A DNA stretch of 64,000 nt from an uncultured Agrobacterium sp. (GTDB lineage: Bacteria; Pseudomonadota; Alphaproteobacteria; Rhizobiales; Rhizobiaceae): positions 156,786-220,785 of the forward strand of contig CAJYTK010000001.1 in assembly GCA_913777615.1 (NCBI GenBank). Reading direction: 5' to 3'. Positions 51,774-62,702 of this stretch are shown one piece after another. The notes beneath the pieces were generated by a model. The model saw only the letters and a program-made list of their open reading frames with translations, did no database searches and had not been told where the DNA came from. The position numbers were made by a program, and so were the translations under genes. How positions within the stretch are numbered: the first letter of the stretch is position 1; every line of letters begins with the position of its first letter.

Positions 51774-51965
51774 ATGGCCAATCAAGGTGGCACGCACGAA
51801 CAACACGTTAAAGCCGGCAAGCAGTCGCACAAGAACAGCGACGACAAGGCAACCCGCAGCGCATCGTCCAAGTCCGCATCGGACAGCAAGACCAGCGGCA
51901 AGCAGGGTGGCTCGTCCGAGCAGCACATGAAGGCCGGCCAGCAGAGCCACAAGAACAAGCACTGA
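51774..51965 (+). CDS. KGG-repeat stress protein, 63 aa
   Basis: A small hydrophilic protein with two copies of the motif 'QGGxxEQHxKAGxQSHKN' (residues 4-21 and 43-60) separated by a Ser/Lys/Ala-rich linker. This matches the KGG stress-induced family (related to GsiB and con-10). AGGAG lies 10 nt before the ATG at 51774; the longer frame from 51555 overlaps the DUF459 gene and is not homologous. An EcfG-type promoter precedes it, fitting general stress control. Confidence 0.88.
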   Translation: MANQGGTHEQHVKAGKQSHKNSDDKATRSASSKSASDSKTSGKQGGSSEQHMKAGQQSHKNKH

Positions 51966-51981
51966 TTTCCACGCATGTGGG

Positions 51982-52019
51982 AAAACGGCCCCCGCGCAGG
52001 ACGCACGGGGGCCGTTTTT
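51982..52019. terminator. Bidirectional terminator between KGG and DJ-1 genes
   Basis: AAAACGGCCCCC pairs with GGGGGCCGTTTTT around a 13-nt loop; T and A runs on either side allow it to serve both convergent genes. Confidence 0.9.
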
Positions 52020-52046
52020 ATTGTGCCAAGCTTCCTATGAAGCCGC

Positions 52047-52712
52047 TTATCGAGCGATGAGCAACCTCTCCCGCTCCTGACGCGACCGGGCAATGCGGGC
52101 CTTGGCTTTTTCAACGATATCGGATGACGCTTCCTGAGGGGTGCCGGAATTGAACGGCGGCGCCGGTGCGTATTCCAGCGACAATTGCACGATCTTGGCT
52201 TCCTCCTCCCCCATCAATTCGCAGATGAGCGACAGACCGAAATCGATGCCGGAGGTGACGCCGCCAGCGGTGATGAGATTGCCATCCTTGACCACGCGTT
52301 CATAAACTGGGGTCGCGCCAAAATGCGGCAGAAAATCCATCGCATTCCAGTGCGTTGCAGCGCGCTTTCCCTTCAGCAGACCGGCAGCACCCAGCACGAG
52401 CGAACCGGTGCAGACGGAGGTGACGTAGCGCGCCTTCTCAGCCTGGCTACGAATGAAGCCGAGCACTGCCTGGTCCTCGAGAAGCGCATTGACCCCACTA
52501 CCGCCCGGAATACAGAGCACGTCGAATTGTGGGCTGTCGCTGAAATCGACATCCGGCGTGAAGCTCAGCCCCGTTACGGAGCGAACCGGGCTCTTGTCCT
52601 TCCACACCAGATGGACCTCGCTGTTGCTCGCCGACGCAAAGACCTCATATGGACCGGTCAGATCGAGCTGCTGGATATTCGGAAAGATGAGAAAGCCGAA
52701 GCGGTAGGTCAT
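52047..52712 (-). CDS. DJ-1/PfpI family protein, isonitrile hydratase-like
   Basis: A 221-residue cytosolic protein. The nucleophile elbow 'SVCTGSLVLGAAGLLKGKRA' places cysteine at residue 101, the same position as the active-site Cys of Pseudomonas isonitrile hydratase (InhA), and 'ATHWNAMDF' follows. It probably hydrates isonitriles or acts in glyoxal or stress metabolism. The ATG at 52712 has an AGGAGAG upstream. It diverges from a GlxA-type regulator that shares the same fold at its N terminus. Confidence 0.88.
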   Translation of the reverse strand: MTYRFGFLIFPNIQQLDLTGPYEVFASASNSEVHLVWKDKSPVRSVTGLSFTPDVDFSDSPQFDVLCIPGGSGVNALLEDQAVLGFIRSQAEKARYVTSVCTGSLVLGAAGLLKGKRAATHWNAMDFLPHFGATPVYERVVKDGNLITAGGVTSGIDFGLSLICELMGEEEAKIVQLSLEYAPAPPFNSGTPQEASSDIVEKAKARIARSRQERERLLIAR

Positions 52713-52795
52713 GTTAACTCTCCTGTTGACGAGGGAATGATAGGCGCGCATGACTTGGCGTAATTGCCATTCATCCCACGCTTCAGGCCAAAATC

Positions 52796-53755
52796 ATGCG
52801 ACGTATCGAAATTCTTGCCTTTCCGGATGTCCAGCTGCTGGACGTAGCAGGACCCTTGCAGGTCTTTGCCTCGACGAACGACTTGCTGGTCAATGCGGGA
52901 AAACCTGCGCACTATCAGCCGGTCGCCGTCGGTGCGCAGACCCCCATCGTCACATCGTCCGCGCTCACGATCGGCACATCTGCTCTACCCCATGCCAGCG
53001 AAGCGCTGGACACGTTGATCGTTCCGGGTGGCTGGGGCGTCTATCGCGCCTGTGAAGATCAACAACTTGTCAGTTGGATCGCGCAGCGCTCCAAAACGGC
53101 GCGACGCACGGCGTCTGTGTGCAGCGGCGCTTTTCTGCTGGCGAGCACCGGTCTCCTCGATGGCAGGCGGGCAGTGACGCACTGGCAACGCTGCGGCGAG
53201 TTTCGAAAGCGTTTTCCCAAGGTCCGTCTCGATCCGGACCCGATCTTCATACAGGACGGAGCGATCTGGACTTCTGCAGGCGTGACGGCAGGCATAGACC
53301 TCGCTCTCGCATTGGTGGAGAATGACCTTGGGCGCGAGGTGGCACTGGCCGTCGCGCGCCAGCTCGTCGTGTTCCTAAAGCGCCCGGGCGGCCAGTCGCA
53401 GTTCAGCGCAGCCCTGACGCTTCAGGATGAAAGCGGTCGCTTCGACGGCTTGCATGCCTGGATGATGGAAAACATCACGCAGGATCTGTCGCTTGCCGAT
53501 CTTGCCGAGAAAGCGGGGATGAGCCTGCGCAGCTTTTCCCGCCACTATCGCGAACAGACCGGCGTCACACCGGCTAAAGCGCTGGAGGAGATGCGTCTGG
53601 AGACCGCAAGGCGTCTGCTGGAGCAGGCCCAGCCGGTCTTGCGCGCTGCGCGCCGCGCCGGTTTTGGCAGCGAAGAAACCCTGCGCCGCCTGTTCCAACG
53701 CCGCTTCGGCGTGAGCCCACAGGCCTATCGCGAACGCTTCATGGCGGCGGCATAA
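52796..53755 (+). CDS. GlxA-family AraC-type regulator with DJ-1-like domain
   Basis: A 319-residue regulator. Residues 1-190 are a DJ-1/PfpI domain, with 'SVCSGAFLLASTGLLDGRRA' and 'VTHW' closely resembling the neighbouring enzyme and keeping the elbow cysteine. Residues about 215-315 form the AraC/XylS double helix-turn-helix ('SLADLAEKAGMSLRSFSRHY', 'LRAARRAGFGSEETLRRLFQ'). It likely senses a small molecule and controls the divergent DJ-1 gene (83-bp gap); this control is inferred from layout. Confidence 0.9.
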   Translation: MRRIEILAFPDVQLLDVAGPLQVFASTNDLLVNAGKPAHYQPVAVGAQTPIVTSSALTIGTSALPHASEALDTLIVPGGWGVYRACEDQQLVSWIAQRSKTARRTASVCSGAFLLASTGLLDGRRAVTHWQRCGEFRKRFPKVRLDPDPIFIQDGAIWTSAGVTAGIDLALALVENDLGREVALAVARQLVVFLKRPGGQSQFSAALTLQDESGRFDGLHAWMMENITQDLSLADLAEKAGMSLRSFSRHYREQTGVTPAKALEEMRLETARRLLEQAQPVLRAARRAGFGSEETLRRLFQRRFGVSPQAYRERFMAAA

Positions 53756-53761
53756 AGCAAA

Positions 53762-53786
53762 ACGCCCGGAACGACGTCCCGGGCGT
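53762..53786. terminator. Bidirectional terminator-like hairpin between glxA-type gene and gltD
   Basis: ACGCCCGG-N8-CCCGGGCGT, a strong stem between convergent genes; the T tail is short on both sides. Confidence 0.65.
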
Positions 53787-53813
53787 ATCTTCAAGGGATT
53801 ATCCGACAACCAC

Positions 53814-55271
<1,458 letters not shown>

Positions 55272-55286
55272 GTTACTTTCCTCACA

Positions 55287-55439
55287 TCAAAGCAGGGTCC
55301 CGCTCGGACCCCAGTACCAGTAAGCGATGCCCATGATCGCTCCCAGCACGATAAACTCAAATCTGATTTCGCCGCTGGCTACCCATGTCGCCGCTGGTGG
55401 GGCGAGTGCGATGAGCAGCGAAATCAGTCGATGAACCAT
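55287..55439 (-). CDS. Small membrane protein between gltB and gltD, 50 aa
   Basis: Reads 'MVHRLISLLIALAPPAATWV', then 'ASGEIRFEFIVLGAIMGIAY' and 'WYWGPSGTLL': two hydrophobic segments with a short polar loop. It starts 15 bp after the gltB stop and ends 15 bp before gltD, on the same strand, so it is inside the operon. There is no strong ribosome-binding site, so it may rely on coupling. Function unknown; a membrane anchor or modulator of glutamate synthase is speculation. Confidence 0.6.
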   Translation of the reverse strand: MVHRLISLLIALAPPAATWVASGEIRFEFIVLGAIMGIAYWYWGPSGTLL

Positions 55440-55454
55440 TGCCGCGCGGCGGAT

Positions 55455-58400
55455 TTACTCCGCCGCAACCCCCATTTTCAGCCGTTCCATTTCCTCAAGC
55501 GCACGGCGGTACTCGACCGGCATGACCTTGCGGAACTTCGGACGGAACTCGCTCCAGCGGTCAAGGATATCCTTGGCGCGGGTGGAGTTGGTGTAGTGGA
55601 AGTGGTTAGAGATCATCTGGTAGAGGCGCTCCTCGTCGTGACGTGTCATGTCCTCGGAAACGTCCACGCGTCCCTTGTGCATGAGGTCGCCGCCGTGATG
55701 GTGCAGCTTTTCCAGCATGTCGTCTTCTTCCGGCACCGGCTCCAGCTCGACCATCGCCATGTTGCAGCGCTTGGCGAAATCGCCGGTCTCGTCCAGAACA
55801 TAGGCCACGCCACCGGACATGCCGGCTGCGAAGTTGCGGCCGGTTTCACCCAGAACCACGACGATGCCGCCTGTCATATATTCGCAGCCATGGTCGCCCA
55901 CGCCTTCGACGACGGCAATGGCACCGGAGTTGCGCACGGCAAAACGCTCGCCGGCCACACCGCGGAAGTAGCATTCGCCGGTGATCGCGCCGTAAAGCAC
56001 GGTATTGCCGACGATGATCGAGTTTTCCGCAACGATGCGGGCATTTTCCGGCGGACGCACGATGATGCGACCACCAGACAGACCCTTGCCGACATAATCG
56101 TTGCCGTCGCCCACGAGATCAAAAGTGATGCCGCGTGCCAGGAATGCGCCGAAGGACTGACCAGCCGTGCCGCGCAGCGTCACATGGATAGTATCGTCCT
56201 TCAGCCCCTTATGGCCCCAGCGCTTGGCAAGCGCGCCGGACAGCATCGCACCGGCGGAGCGGTCGACGTTCTTGATCGGTACTTCGAAGACCACCGGCTC
56301 ACGGTTTTCCAGCGACGGCATGGACTTCTCGATCAGCTTGCGGTCGAGAATGTCGTCGATCGGGTGCTTCTGGCGCTCGGTCCAGTAGGTCGCTTCCTTC
56401 GGTGCTTCCACCTTGTGGAAGATGCGGCTGAAATCGAGCCCGCGTGCCTTCCAGTGCGCCAGCATCTCATCCTTTTCGAGAAGCTCCGAAGCGCCGATGA
56501 TCTCGTCCAGCCTGGAAACACCAAGCGAAGCGAGGATTTCGCGCACTTCTTCGGCAACGAAGAAGAAGTAGTTGATGACGTGTTCGGGCGTACCCTTGAA
56601 GCGCTTGCGCAGAACCGGGTCCTGCGTGGCAACGCCCACGGGGCAGGTGTTGAGATGGCACTTGCGCATCATGATGCAGCCAGCGGCAATCAGCGGCGCG
56701 GTGGCGAAGCCGAACTCGTCGGCGCCCAGAAGCGCACCGATAATGACGTCACGGCCGGTCTTCAGACCGCCATCCACCTGCAGTGCGATGCGCGAACGAA
56801 GACCATTCAGCACCAGCGTCTGCTGGGTTTCGGCAAGACCGATTTCCCATGGTGAACCCGCATGCTTCAGCGAGGTGAGCGGCGACGCTCCCGTGCCGCC
56901 ATCGAAGCCGGACACAGTGATATGGTCGGCGCGCGCCTTTGCGACACCAGCAGCAACCGTGCCGACACCAACTTCGGAGACGAGCTTGACGGACACGTCG
57001 GCTTCCGGGTTGACGTTCTTCAGGTCGTAGATCAGCTGTGCCAGATCTTCGATCGAGTAGATGTCGTGGTGCGGCGGCGGCGAAATCAGGCCGACACCCG
57101 GCGTGGAGTGGCGGGTCTTGGCAACCGTCGCATCCACCTTGTGGCCGGGCAACTGACCGCCCTCGCCGGGCTTGGCACCCTGCGCGACCTTGATTTGCAG
57201 CATGTCGGCATTGACGAGATATTCCGTCGTCACACCGAAGCGGCCAGAGGCGATCTGCTTGATGGCCGAGCGTTCCGGGTTCGGCTGGCCGTTGAGAAGC
57301 GGCATGTAACGGTCGGACTCTTCGCCGCCTTCGCCCGTGTTGGACTTGCCGCCGATGCGGTTCATCGCAATCGCAAGCGTGGTATGCGCCTCACGGCTGA
57401 TCGAGCCGAAGGACATGGCACCGGTGGAGAAGCGCTTGACGATATCGACGGCTGGCTCAACCTCATCGACTGAGATCGGCTTGCGACCGAGCTGCTCGGC
57501 GCTCTTGATCTTGAACAGGCCACGAATGGTGTTCATGCGAAGGTTGCTGTCATTCACCATCTCGGCGAATTCGCGGTAACGCTCCTGGCTGTTGCCGCGC
57601 ACGGCATGCTGCAGGGTGGCAACCGAATCCGGGCTCCAGGCGTGGCTTTCGCCGCGCATGCGATAGGCATATTCGCCACCGATATCGAGCGTGTTCGCAA
57701 GGATCGGGTCCTTGCCGAAAGCCGCCGTGTGGCGTGCCACGGTTTCTTCGGCAATTTCCTTCAGGCCCACGCCTTCGATGGTGGTGGCGGTGCCGAAGAA
57801 GTATTGCTCGACGAATTCCGACGACAGGCCGATGGCGTCGAAAATCTGCGCGCCGCAATAGGACTGGTAGGTGGAAATGCCCATCTTGGACATGACCTTG
57901 AGAATACCCTTACCCACCGCCTTGATGTAGCGATAGACCACTTCGTCGTCCGACACTTCCTTCGGAAACGCGCCATGCTTGTGCATGTCGAGCAGCGTGT
58001 CGAAGGCGAGATAGGGATTGATCGCTTCCGCTCCATAACCGGCCAGCAGGCAGAAATGGTGGATTTCGCGCGGCTCGCCGGTTTCGACGACGAGACCGAC
58101 CGAGGTGCGCAGACCCTTGCGGATCAGGTGGTGGTGAACGGCAGCGGTTGCCAGCAGCGCCGGGATTGCAATGCGATCCGGACCGACCTGACGGTCGGAC
58201 AGGACGATAATGTTGTAACCGCCGCGCACGGCAGATTCCGCCCGCTCGCACAGACGGTCGAGCATGTCCGGCATGCCTTCAGCGCCACGCTCCACATCAT
58301 AGGTGAAGTCGAGCGTCTTGGTGTCGAAGCGGTCTTCCGTGTGGCCGATGGAGCGGATCTTTTCCAGATCGCCATTGGTCAGGATCGGCTGGCGCACTTC

Positions 58401-60194
58401 CAGACGCTTGGCACGTGCCGCACCTTCATGGTCCAGAATGTTCGGACGCGGGCCGATAAAGGAGACGAGGCTCATCACCAGCTCTTCGCGGATCGGATCG
58501 ATCGGCGGGTTGGTGACCTGCGCGAAGTTCTGCTTGAAGTAGGTGTAAAGCAGCTTTGACTTTTCCGACATGGCCGAGATCGGCGTATCGGTGCCCATGG
58601 AGCCGACGGCTTCCTGGCCGGTGGTCGCCATCGGAGACATCAGAAGCTTGGTGTCTTCGCTGGTGTAACCGAAGGCTTGCTGGCGATCGAGCAGCGATAC
58701 GTCGCGACGCAGCGCGCGCGGCTCAACCGGCTTCAGGTCTTCCAGGATCAGCTGGGTGCGGTCCAGCCAGTTGCGGTACGGGTGCTTGGCGGCAAGCTCA
58801 TGCTTGACGTCTTCATCCGAGATGATTTCGCCCTTTTCCATGTCGATCAGCAGCATCTTGCCGGGCTGCAGACGCCACTTCTTGACGATGCGCTCTTCCG
58901 GCACCGGCAGCGTGCCAGCTTCGGATGCCATGATGATGCGGTCGTCATCGGTGACGAGGTAACGGGCTGGACGCAGACCGTTACGGTCGAGCGTCGCGCC
59001 GATCTGCTTGCCATCGGTAAAGGCAACAGCAGCCGGGCCATCCCATGGCTCCATCAGGGCCGCGTGATACTCGTAGAACGCCTTGCGTTCGGCACTCATG
59101 GACTGATTGCCAGCCCATGCTTCCGGAATCAGCATCATGACGGCATGGGCCATGGAGTAGCCACCGCGCACCAGGAATTCCAGCGCGTTGTCAAAGCAGG
59201 CCGTATCCGACTGACCTTCGTAGGAGATCGGCCAGAGCTTGGAAATGTCGTCGCCGAAGAGAGCGGAGGAAACAGAGGCCTGACGCGCCGCCATCCAGTT
59301 GACGTTGCCACGCAGCGTGTTGATTTCGCCGTTATGGGCAACCATGCGGTACGGGTGGGCGAGCTTCCAGGACGGGAAGGTGTTGGTGGAGAAGCGCTGG
59401 TGAACGAGCGCGACGGCGCTTTCGAAGCGCGGGTCGGAGAGGTCCTTGTAATAGGCGCCGACCTGATAGGCTAGGAACATGCCCTTATAGACGATGGTCG
59501 AGGAGGAAAGCGACACAGGATAGAAATCCTGCGCTTCCTTGCCGCCGCCGGCGTCATAGATGCGGTTGGACAGAACCTTGCGGATAAGGAACAGACGGCG
59601 TTCGAACTCGGCATTGGTGGCGGCATCGCGGCCCGCACCAATGAAGACCTGCACGTGATGCGGCTCGGTGGCAGCAATGTCAGCAGCCTTCGAAAGCGAG
59701 GCATTGTCGACCGGCACATCGCGGAAGCCGAGGAACTGCTGGCCCTCTTCGCCGATCACATCGACGATAACCTTCTTGTAGTGCTCAATGCGTTCCGGAT
59801 CGCGCGGAAAGAAGATGTGGCCAACGGCATATTCGCCAGCCTTCGGCAGCGTCACACCCTGCTTGGCCATTTCCTCACGGAAGAAGCGGTCAGGGATTTG
59901 CACGAGAATGCCCGCGCCATCTCCCATCAGCGGATCCGCGCCAACGGCGCCGCGATGCGTGAGGTTTTCGAGAATGAAGAGACCATCCTTGACGATCTGG
60001 TGCGACTTCTGACCCTTCATATGGGCAACGAAGCCGACGCCGCAGGCGTCGTGCTCATTGCGTGGATCATAAAGACCCTGCTTGGCCGGAAGACCGCCGA
60101 TCGTCGCACGAGGCGACGACGCCCCCGCAGCGTTGCTCGGACAGTCATTCGTTAGAAGTGCCTGGGCGTTTTCGCCTTCCAGCCGTATGGTCAT
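55455..60194 (-). CDS. gltB: Glutamate synthase (NADPH) large subunit
   Basis: Transfers the amide of glutamine to 2-oxoglutarate, giving two glutamates, with GltD. The 1579-residue protein has a 50-residue propeptide, so the mature enzyme begins at C51 ('[12 protein letters not shown]', the Ntn nucleophile). It continues with the glutaminase domain, the central domain, the FMN-binding barrel ('[20 protein letters not shown]'), the [3Fe-4S] cysteines ('[19 protein letters not shown]') and the C-terminal beta-helix ('GEYVAR'-type repeats, e.g. '[20 protein letters not shown]'). AGGAGG lies 7 nt before the ATG at 60194; an ATG at 60200 also fits. Candidate operator dyads lie in the promoter region. 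Confidence 0.97.
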   Translation of the reverse strand: MTIRLEGENAQALLTNDCPSNAAGASSPRATIGGLPAKQGLYDPRNEHDACGVGFVAHMKGQKSHQIVKDGLFILENLTHRGAVGADPLMGDGAGILVQIPDRFFREEMAKQGVTLPKAGEYAVGHIFFPRDPERIEHYKKVIVDVIGEEGQQFLGFRDVPVDNASLSKAADIAATEPHHVQVFIGAGRDAATNAEFERRLFLIRKVLSNRIYDAGGGKEAQDFYPVSLSSSTIVYKGMFLAYQVGAYYKDLSDPRFESAVALVHQRFSTNTFPSWKLAHPYRMVAHNGEINTLRGNVNWMAARQASVSSALFGDDISKLWPISYEGQSDTACFDNALEFLVRGGYSMAHAVMMLIPEAWAGNQSMSAERKAFYEYHAALMEPWDGPAAVAFTDGKQIGATLDRNGLRPARYLVTDDDRIIMASEAGTLPVPEERIVKKWRLQPGKMLLIDMEKGEIISDEDVKHELAAKHPYRNWLDRTQLILEDLKPVEPRALRRDVSLLDRQQAFGYTSEDTKLLMSPMATTGQEAVGSMGTDTPISAMSEKSKLLYTYFKQNFAQVTNPPIDPIREELVMSLVSFIGPRPNILDHEGAARAKRLEVRQPILTNGDLEKIRSIGHTEDRFDTKTLDFTYDVERGAEGMPDMLDRLCERAESAVRGGYNIIVLSDRQVGPDRIAIPALLATAAVHHHLIRKGLRTSVGLVVETGEPREIHHFCLLAGYGAEAINPYLAFDTLLDMHKHGAFPKEVSDDEVVYRYIKAVGKGILKVMSKMGISTYQSYCGAQIFDAIGLSSEFVEQYFFGTATTIEGVGLKEIAEETVARHTAAFGKDPILANTLDIGGEYAYRMRGESHAWSPDSVATLQHAVRGNSQERYREFAEMVNDSNLRMNTIRGLFKIKSAEQLGRKPISVDEVEPAVDIVKRFSTGAMSFGSISREAHTTLAIAMNRIGGKSNTGEGGEESDRYMPLLNGQPNPERSAIKQIASGRFGVTTEYLVNADMLQIKVAQGAKPGEGGQLPGHKVDATVAKTRHSTPGVGLISPPPHHDIYSIEDLAQLIYDLKNVNPEADVSVKLVSEVGVGTVAAGVAKARADHITVSGFDGGTGASPLTSLKHAGSPWEIGLAETQQTLVLNGLRSRIALQVDGGLKTGRDVIIGALLGADEFGFATAPLIAAGCIMMRKCHLNTCPVGVATQDPVLRKRFKGTPEHVINYFFFVAEEVREILASLGVSRLDEIIGASELLEKDEMLAHWKARGLDFSRIFHKVEAPKEATYWTERQKHPIDDILDRKLIEKSMPSLENREPVVFEVPIKNVDRSAGAMLSGALAKRWGHKGLKDDTIHVTLRGTAGQSFGAFLARGITFDLVGDGNDYVGKGLSGGRIIVRPPENARIVAENSIIVGNTVLYGAITGECYFRGVAGERFAVRNSGAIAVVEGVGDHGCEYMTGGIVVVLGETGRNFAAGMSGGVAYVLDETGDFAKRCNMAMVELEPVPEEDDMLEKLHHHGGDLMHKGRVDVSEDMTRHDEERLYQMISNHFHYTNSTRAKDILDRWSEFRPKFRKVMPVEYRRALEEMERLKMGVAAE

Positions 60195-60568
60195 TGTCAT
60201 CCCTCCTGCAAACTCGTTGCATGGTGTCACGCAGAGAGGCGGAGGCCGATCCGGCCCTCATCTCAGAAGCCAAATCCGTCTCCGCATTCCAATTTAGGAC
60301 AGCATTGCTGTCTTAATTCTGTCTGAACAATGACAGAAACACCCACCTTCCGCAAGGGGATGCCGTTAATTTATAGACACGCTTTATGACGTGAAATTTC
60401 AACCAAATGAAGGATCGCGTAATTTTCTTCCTCAGGGGCGCAGAAATGATTGCTTTCATTACCGCATTTGCCTTGGCTGAAATATGCTCGTAAAACCTCG
60501 GACCTATCCTCGCTGATCGTATCAACCGCGCGACATTCCTGCCCGCAACCTGCTTGAAAGTGCTGACG
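60195..60568. other. Divergent gltB / threonine aldolase promoter region
   Basis: 374 bp without a gene. It holds the two dyads described at 60298-60338 and, further right, no clear motif. The short ORFs here are not supported. Confidence 0.45.
60298..60338. promoter_or_regulatory. Two adjacent dyads with GACA/TGTC half-sites before gltB
   Basis: GACAGCA-t-TGCTGTC (60298-60312) and TTCTGTC-N8-GACAGAA (60317-60338). They start about 104 bp upstream of the gltB ATG, suitable for an activator or repressor that binds as a pair of dimers. Confidence 0.55.
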
Positions 60569-61624
60569 ATGATTTTTGCCTCCGATAACTGGGCTGGCGC
60601 CCACCCGGCCATCAACGAGCGTTTGATGAAGGAATCCACCCGCTTTGCTGCCGCTTACGGCACGAGCGAACTGGACAAGGCAATAGAGAAGAAGTTCAAC
60701 GAGATTTTTGAGCGCGAGGTCGCCGTCTTCTTCGTCGGCACCGGCACCGCTGCCAACTCGCTGGCGCTTGCAAGTGTGGCGCGTCCCGGCGGCATCGCCT
60801 TTTGCCATTCCGAAGCGCATGTGATCGAGGATGAATGCGGCGCGCCGATCTACTTCTCCAACGCCTCGCGGCTGATGCCGGTGGCAGGGCCAAACGGCAA
60901 GATGGTGCCGAAGAACCTGAAAGCCGCCATCGACCGCTTTCCGCCAGGCTCCATCCACCAGGGCCAGCCGATGCTGGTGACGATGACGCAAGCCACCGAA
61001 CAGGGCACGATCTACGATCTCGACGAGATTTCCGCGATCTCCGAGATTGCCAAGAGCGCCGGCGTTCCTCTTCATATGGATGGCGCGCGCTTTGCCAACG
61101 CGCTGACCGCGCTCGACACGACGCCTGCCGAAATGACCTGGAAGCGCGGCGTCGATATTCTCTCCTTCGGCGCGACGAAGAACGGCTGCTGGTGCGCGGA
61201 AGCCATCGTCTACATGGATCCGAAAATGGCAGAGGACCTGCCCTTCATTCGCAAGCGCTCCGCCCAGCTTTTCTCCAAGACACGCTTCATGGCTGCGCAA
61301 TTCGACGCCTATTTCCACAATGACCTGTGGCTGGAGCTTGCCGCCCACGCCAACGCGATGGCCAACCGCCTGCGTGAGGGTCTTTCCGCCTCCAACAGTG
61401 CCCGCCTTGCCTGGCCCACCCAATCCAACGAACTCTTCGTCGTGCTGGACAAGGAGAGCGCCAAGGCTGCCCGCGACTCAGGAGCGAGCTTCTACGAGTG
61501 GCCAACACCACACGATATGCAGCAGGAGGTCCGCGAGAACGAACAGCTCATCCGCCTCGTGACGAGCTTTGCAACAGAGGAAAGCGACGTAGACGCCTTT
61601 TTGCGGATTTGCGGCGGGGCTTAA
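60569..61624 (+). CDS. Low-specificity L-threonine aldolase family protein
   Basis: A 351-residue PLP-dependent enzyme that splits threonine (and allo-threonine or beta-hydroxy amino acids) to glycine and an aldehyde. Motifs are 'MIFASDNWAGAHPAI' at the start, 'FFVGTGTAANSLAL', 'PLHMDGARFANAL' (PLP-contacting Asp and Arg) and the PLP lysine in 'FGATKNGCWCAEAIV'. The ATG at 60569 gives the family start; an in-frame TTG at 60554 is less likely. It diverges from gltB and may supply glycine in nitrogen metabolism. Confidence 0.92.
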   Translation: MIFASDNWAGAHPAINERLMKESTRFAAAYGTSELDKAIEKKFNEIFEREVAVFFVGTGTAANSLALASVARPGGIAFCHSEAHVIEDECGAPIYFSNASRLMPVAGPNGKMVPKNLKAAIDRFPPGSIHQGQPMLVTMTQATEQGTIYDLDEISAISEIAKSAGVPLHMDGARFANALTALDTTPAEMTWKRGVDILSFGATKNGCWCAEAIVYMDPKMAEDLPFIRKRSAQLFSKTRFMAAQFDAYFHNDLWLELAAHANAMANRLREGLSASNSARLAWPTQSNELFVVLDKESAKAARDSGASFYEWPTPHDMQQEVRENEQLIRLVTSFATEESDVDAFLRICGGA

Positions 61625-61642
61625 GAAAAAGCTGCTGGGCTT

Positions 61643-62503
61643 TCACGCAAAACTGCCCGGCACCATGCCCTTTGCCGTGACCAGCGATGACAGCGCCCGC
61701 ACCAGTTCTGCATCCGCGCCCTTGCGCGGCTGCAGCACGAACTCCACGTCCTCCAGCGATGGCAAACTTCCGTGAGGCAGTTCACGCAGGTCAGAGGGCG
61801 CCATACTGCGGGGTTGGACGAGAACACCCATGCCTGCGCGGGCGGCAGCCGTCAGCCCACTGAGACTTCCGCAAGTGCAGACGATCCGCCAGGCAACGCC
61901 TGCCCGATCGAGCGCTTCTTGCGCGGCTTTGCGCGTGATGCTGGGCGGCGGAAAGGCGATGAGCGGTAGCGCTTCTTTGCGCGCAAGGATCGCATCCGGA
62001 TCCTTGGCGAGCCACACCAGTGGCTCGCGATAAAGGAAATGGCCAAGTTGATCGCCAAGTCTGCGTTTGGCCAGCACGACATCGAGCTCGCCATTGTCCT
62101 GCATTTGATAGAGAACGCCAGAAAGCGAGACCGTCAGCTCCAGATCGACCAGCGGATAAAGCCTGGTAAACTCTTCCAGAATGACGGTGAGACGGCTTGC
62201 GACAAAATCCTCCGAGACGCCAAGGCGCAGCCGACCACGCAGACTGCTCTCACCAAAGAGGGTGGCGACCTTGTTGTTGAGATCCAGCATCTTGCGCGCA
62301 TAGCCTAACAGCGCCTCGCCCTCCGGCGTCAGTCGCACGCGATGCGTATCGCGGGCGATCAGCTGCTGGCCGAGTGAAGCTTCCAGGCGTTGGATGTGCT
62401 GGCTGACTGTCGACTGGCCAATCCCCAACCGCTCTGCGGCTTGGGTGAAACTCATCGTCTGCTCCAGCGTTACGAAACTGGCGAGATGTTGCAGGTTCAG
62501 CAT
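61643..62503 (-). CDS. LysR-family transcriptional regulator
   Basis: A 286-residue regulator. The N-terminal winged helix-turn-helix is clear ('SFTQAAERLGIGQSTVSQHI', 'RLEASLGQQLIARDTHRVRL'), followed by a substrate-binding domain of the LysR type (about 90-286). It is divergent from the SBF-type transporter with a 199-bp gap, the layout expected if it controls that transporter and itself. The effector is unknown. Its 3' end is convergent with the threonine aldolase (18-bp gap). Confidence 0.93.
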   Translation of the reverse strand: MLNLQHLASFVTLEQTMSFTQAAERLGIGQSTVSQHIQRLEASLGQQLIARDTHRVRLTPEGEALLGYARKMLDLNNKVATLFGESSLRGRLRLGVSEDFVASRLTVILEEFTRLYPLVDLELTVSLSGVLYQMQDNGELDVVLAKRRLGDQLGHFLYREPLVWLAKDPDAILARKEALPLIAFPPPSITRKAAQEALDRAGVAWRIVCTCGSLSGLTAAARAGMGVLVQPRSMAPSDLRELPHGSLPSLEDVEFVLQPRKGADAELVRALSSLVTAKGMVPGSFA

Positions 62504-62702
62504 GGCTATCTCAAAACATGATAACTGTTAGTTTTTGCATCTGATTTCATGATGAGCGATAGTGCAGCCGATTACAATCCGCAAGCTGGCTGGCGGCGCT
62601 GAGGGATCTTTCGCTCTTTTCGCGCTTGAGCCCGGTTCGGCGGATTTCCCGATTGCAAGGCGAAAAGCCGTCTTGCGCACCACGTTCTAGAAAGGCCGCG
62701 TC

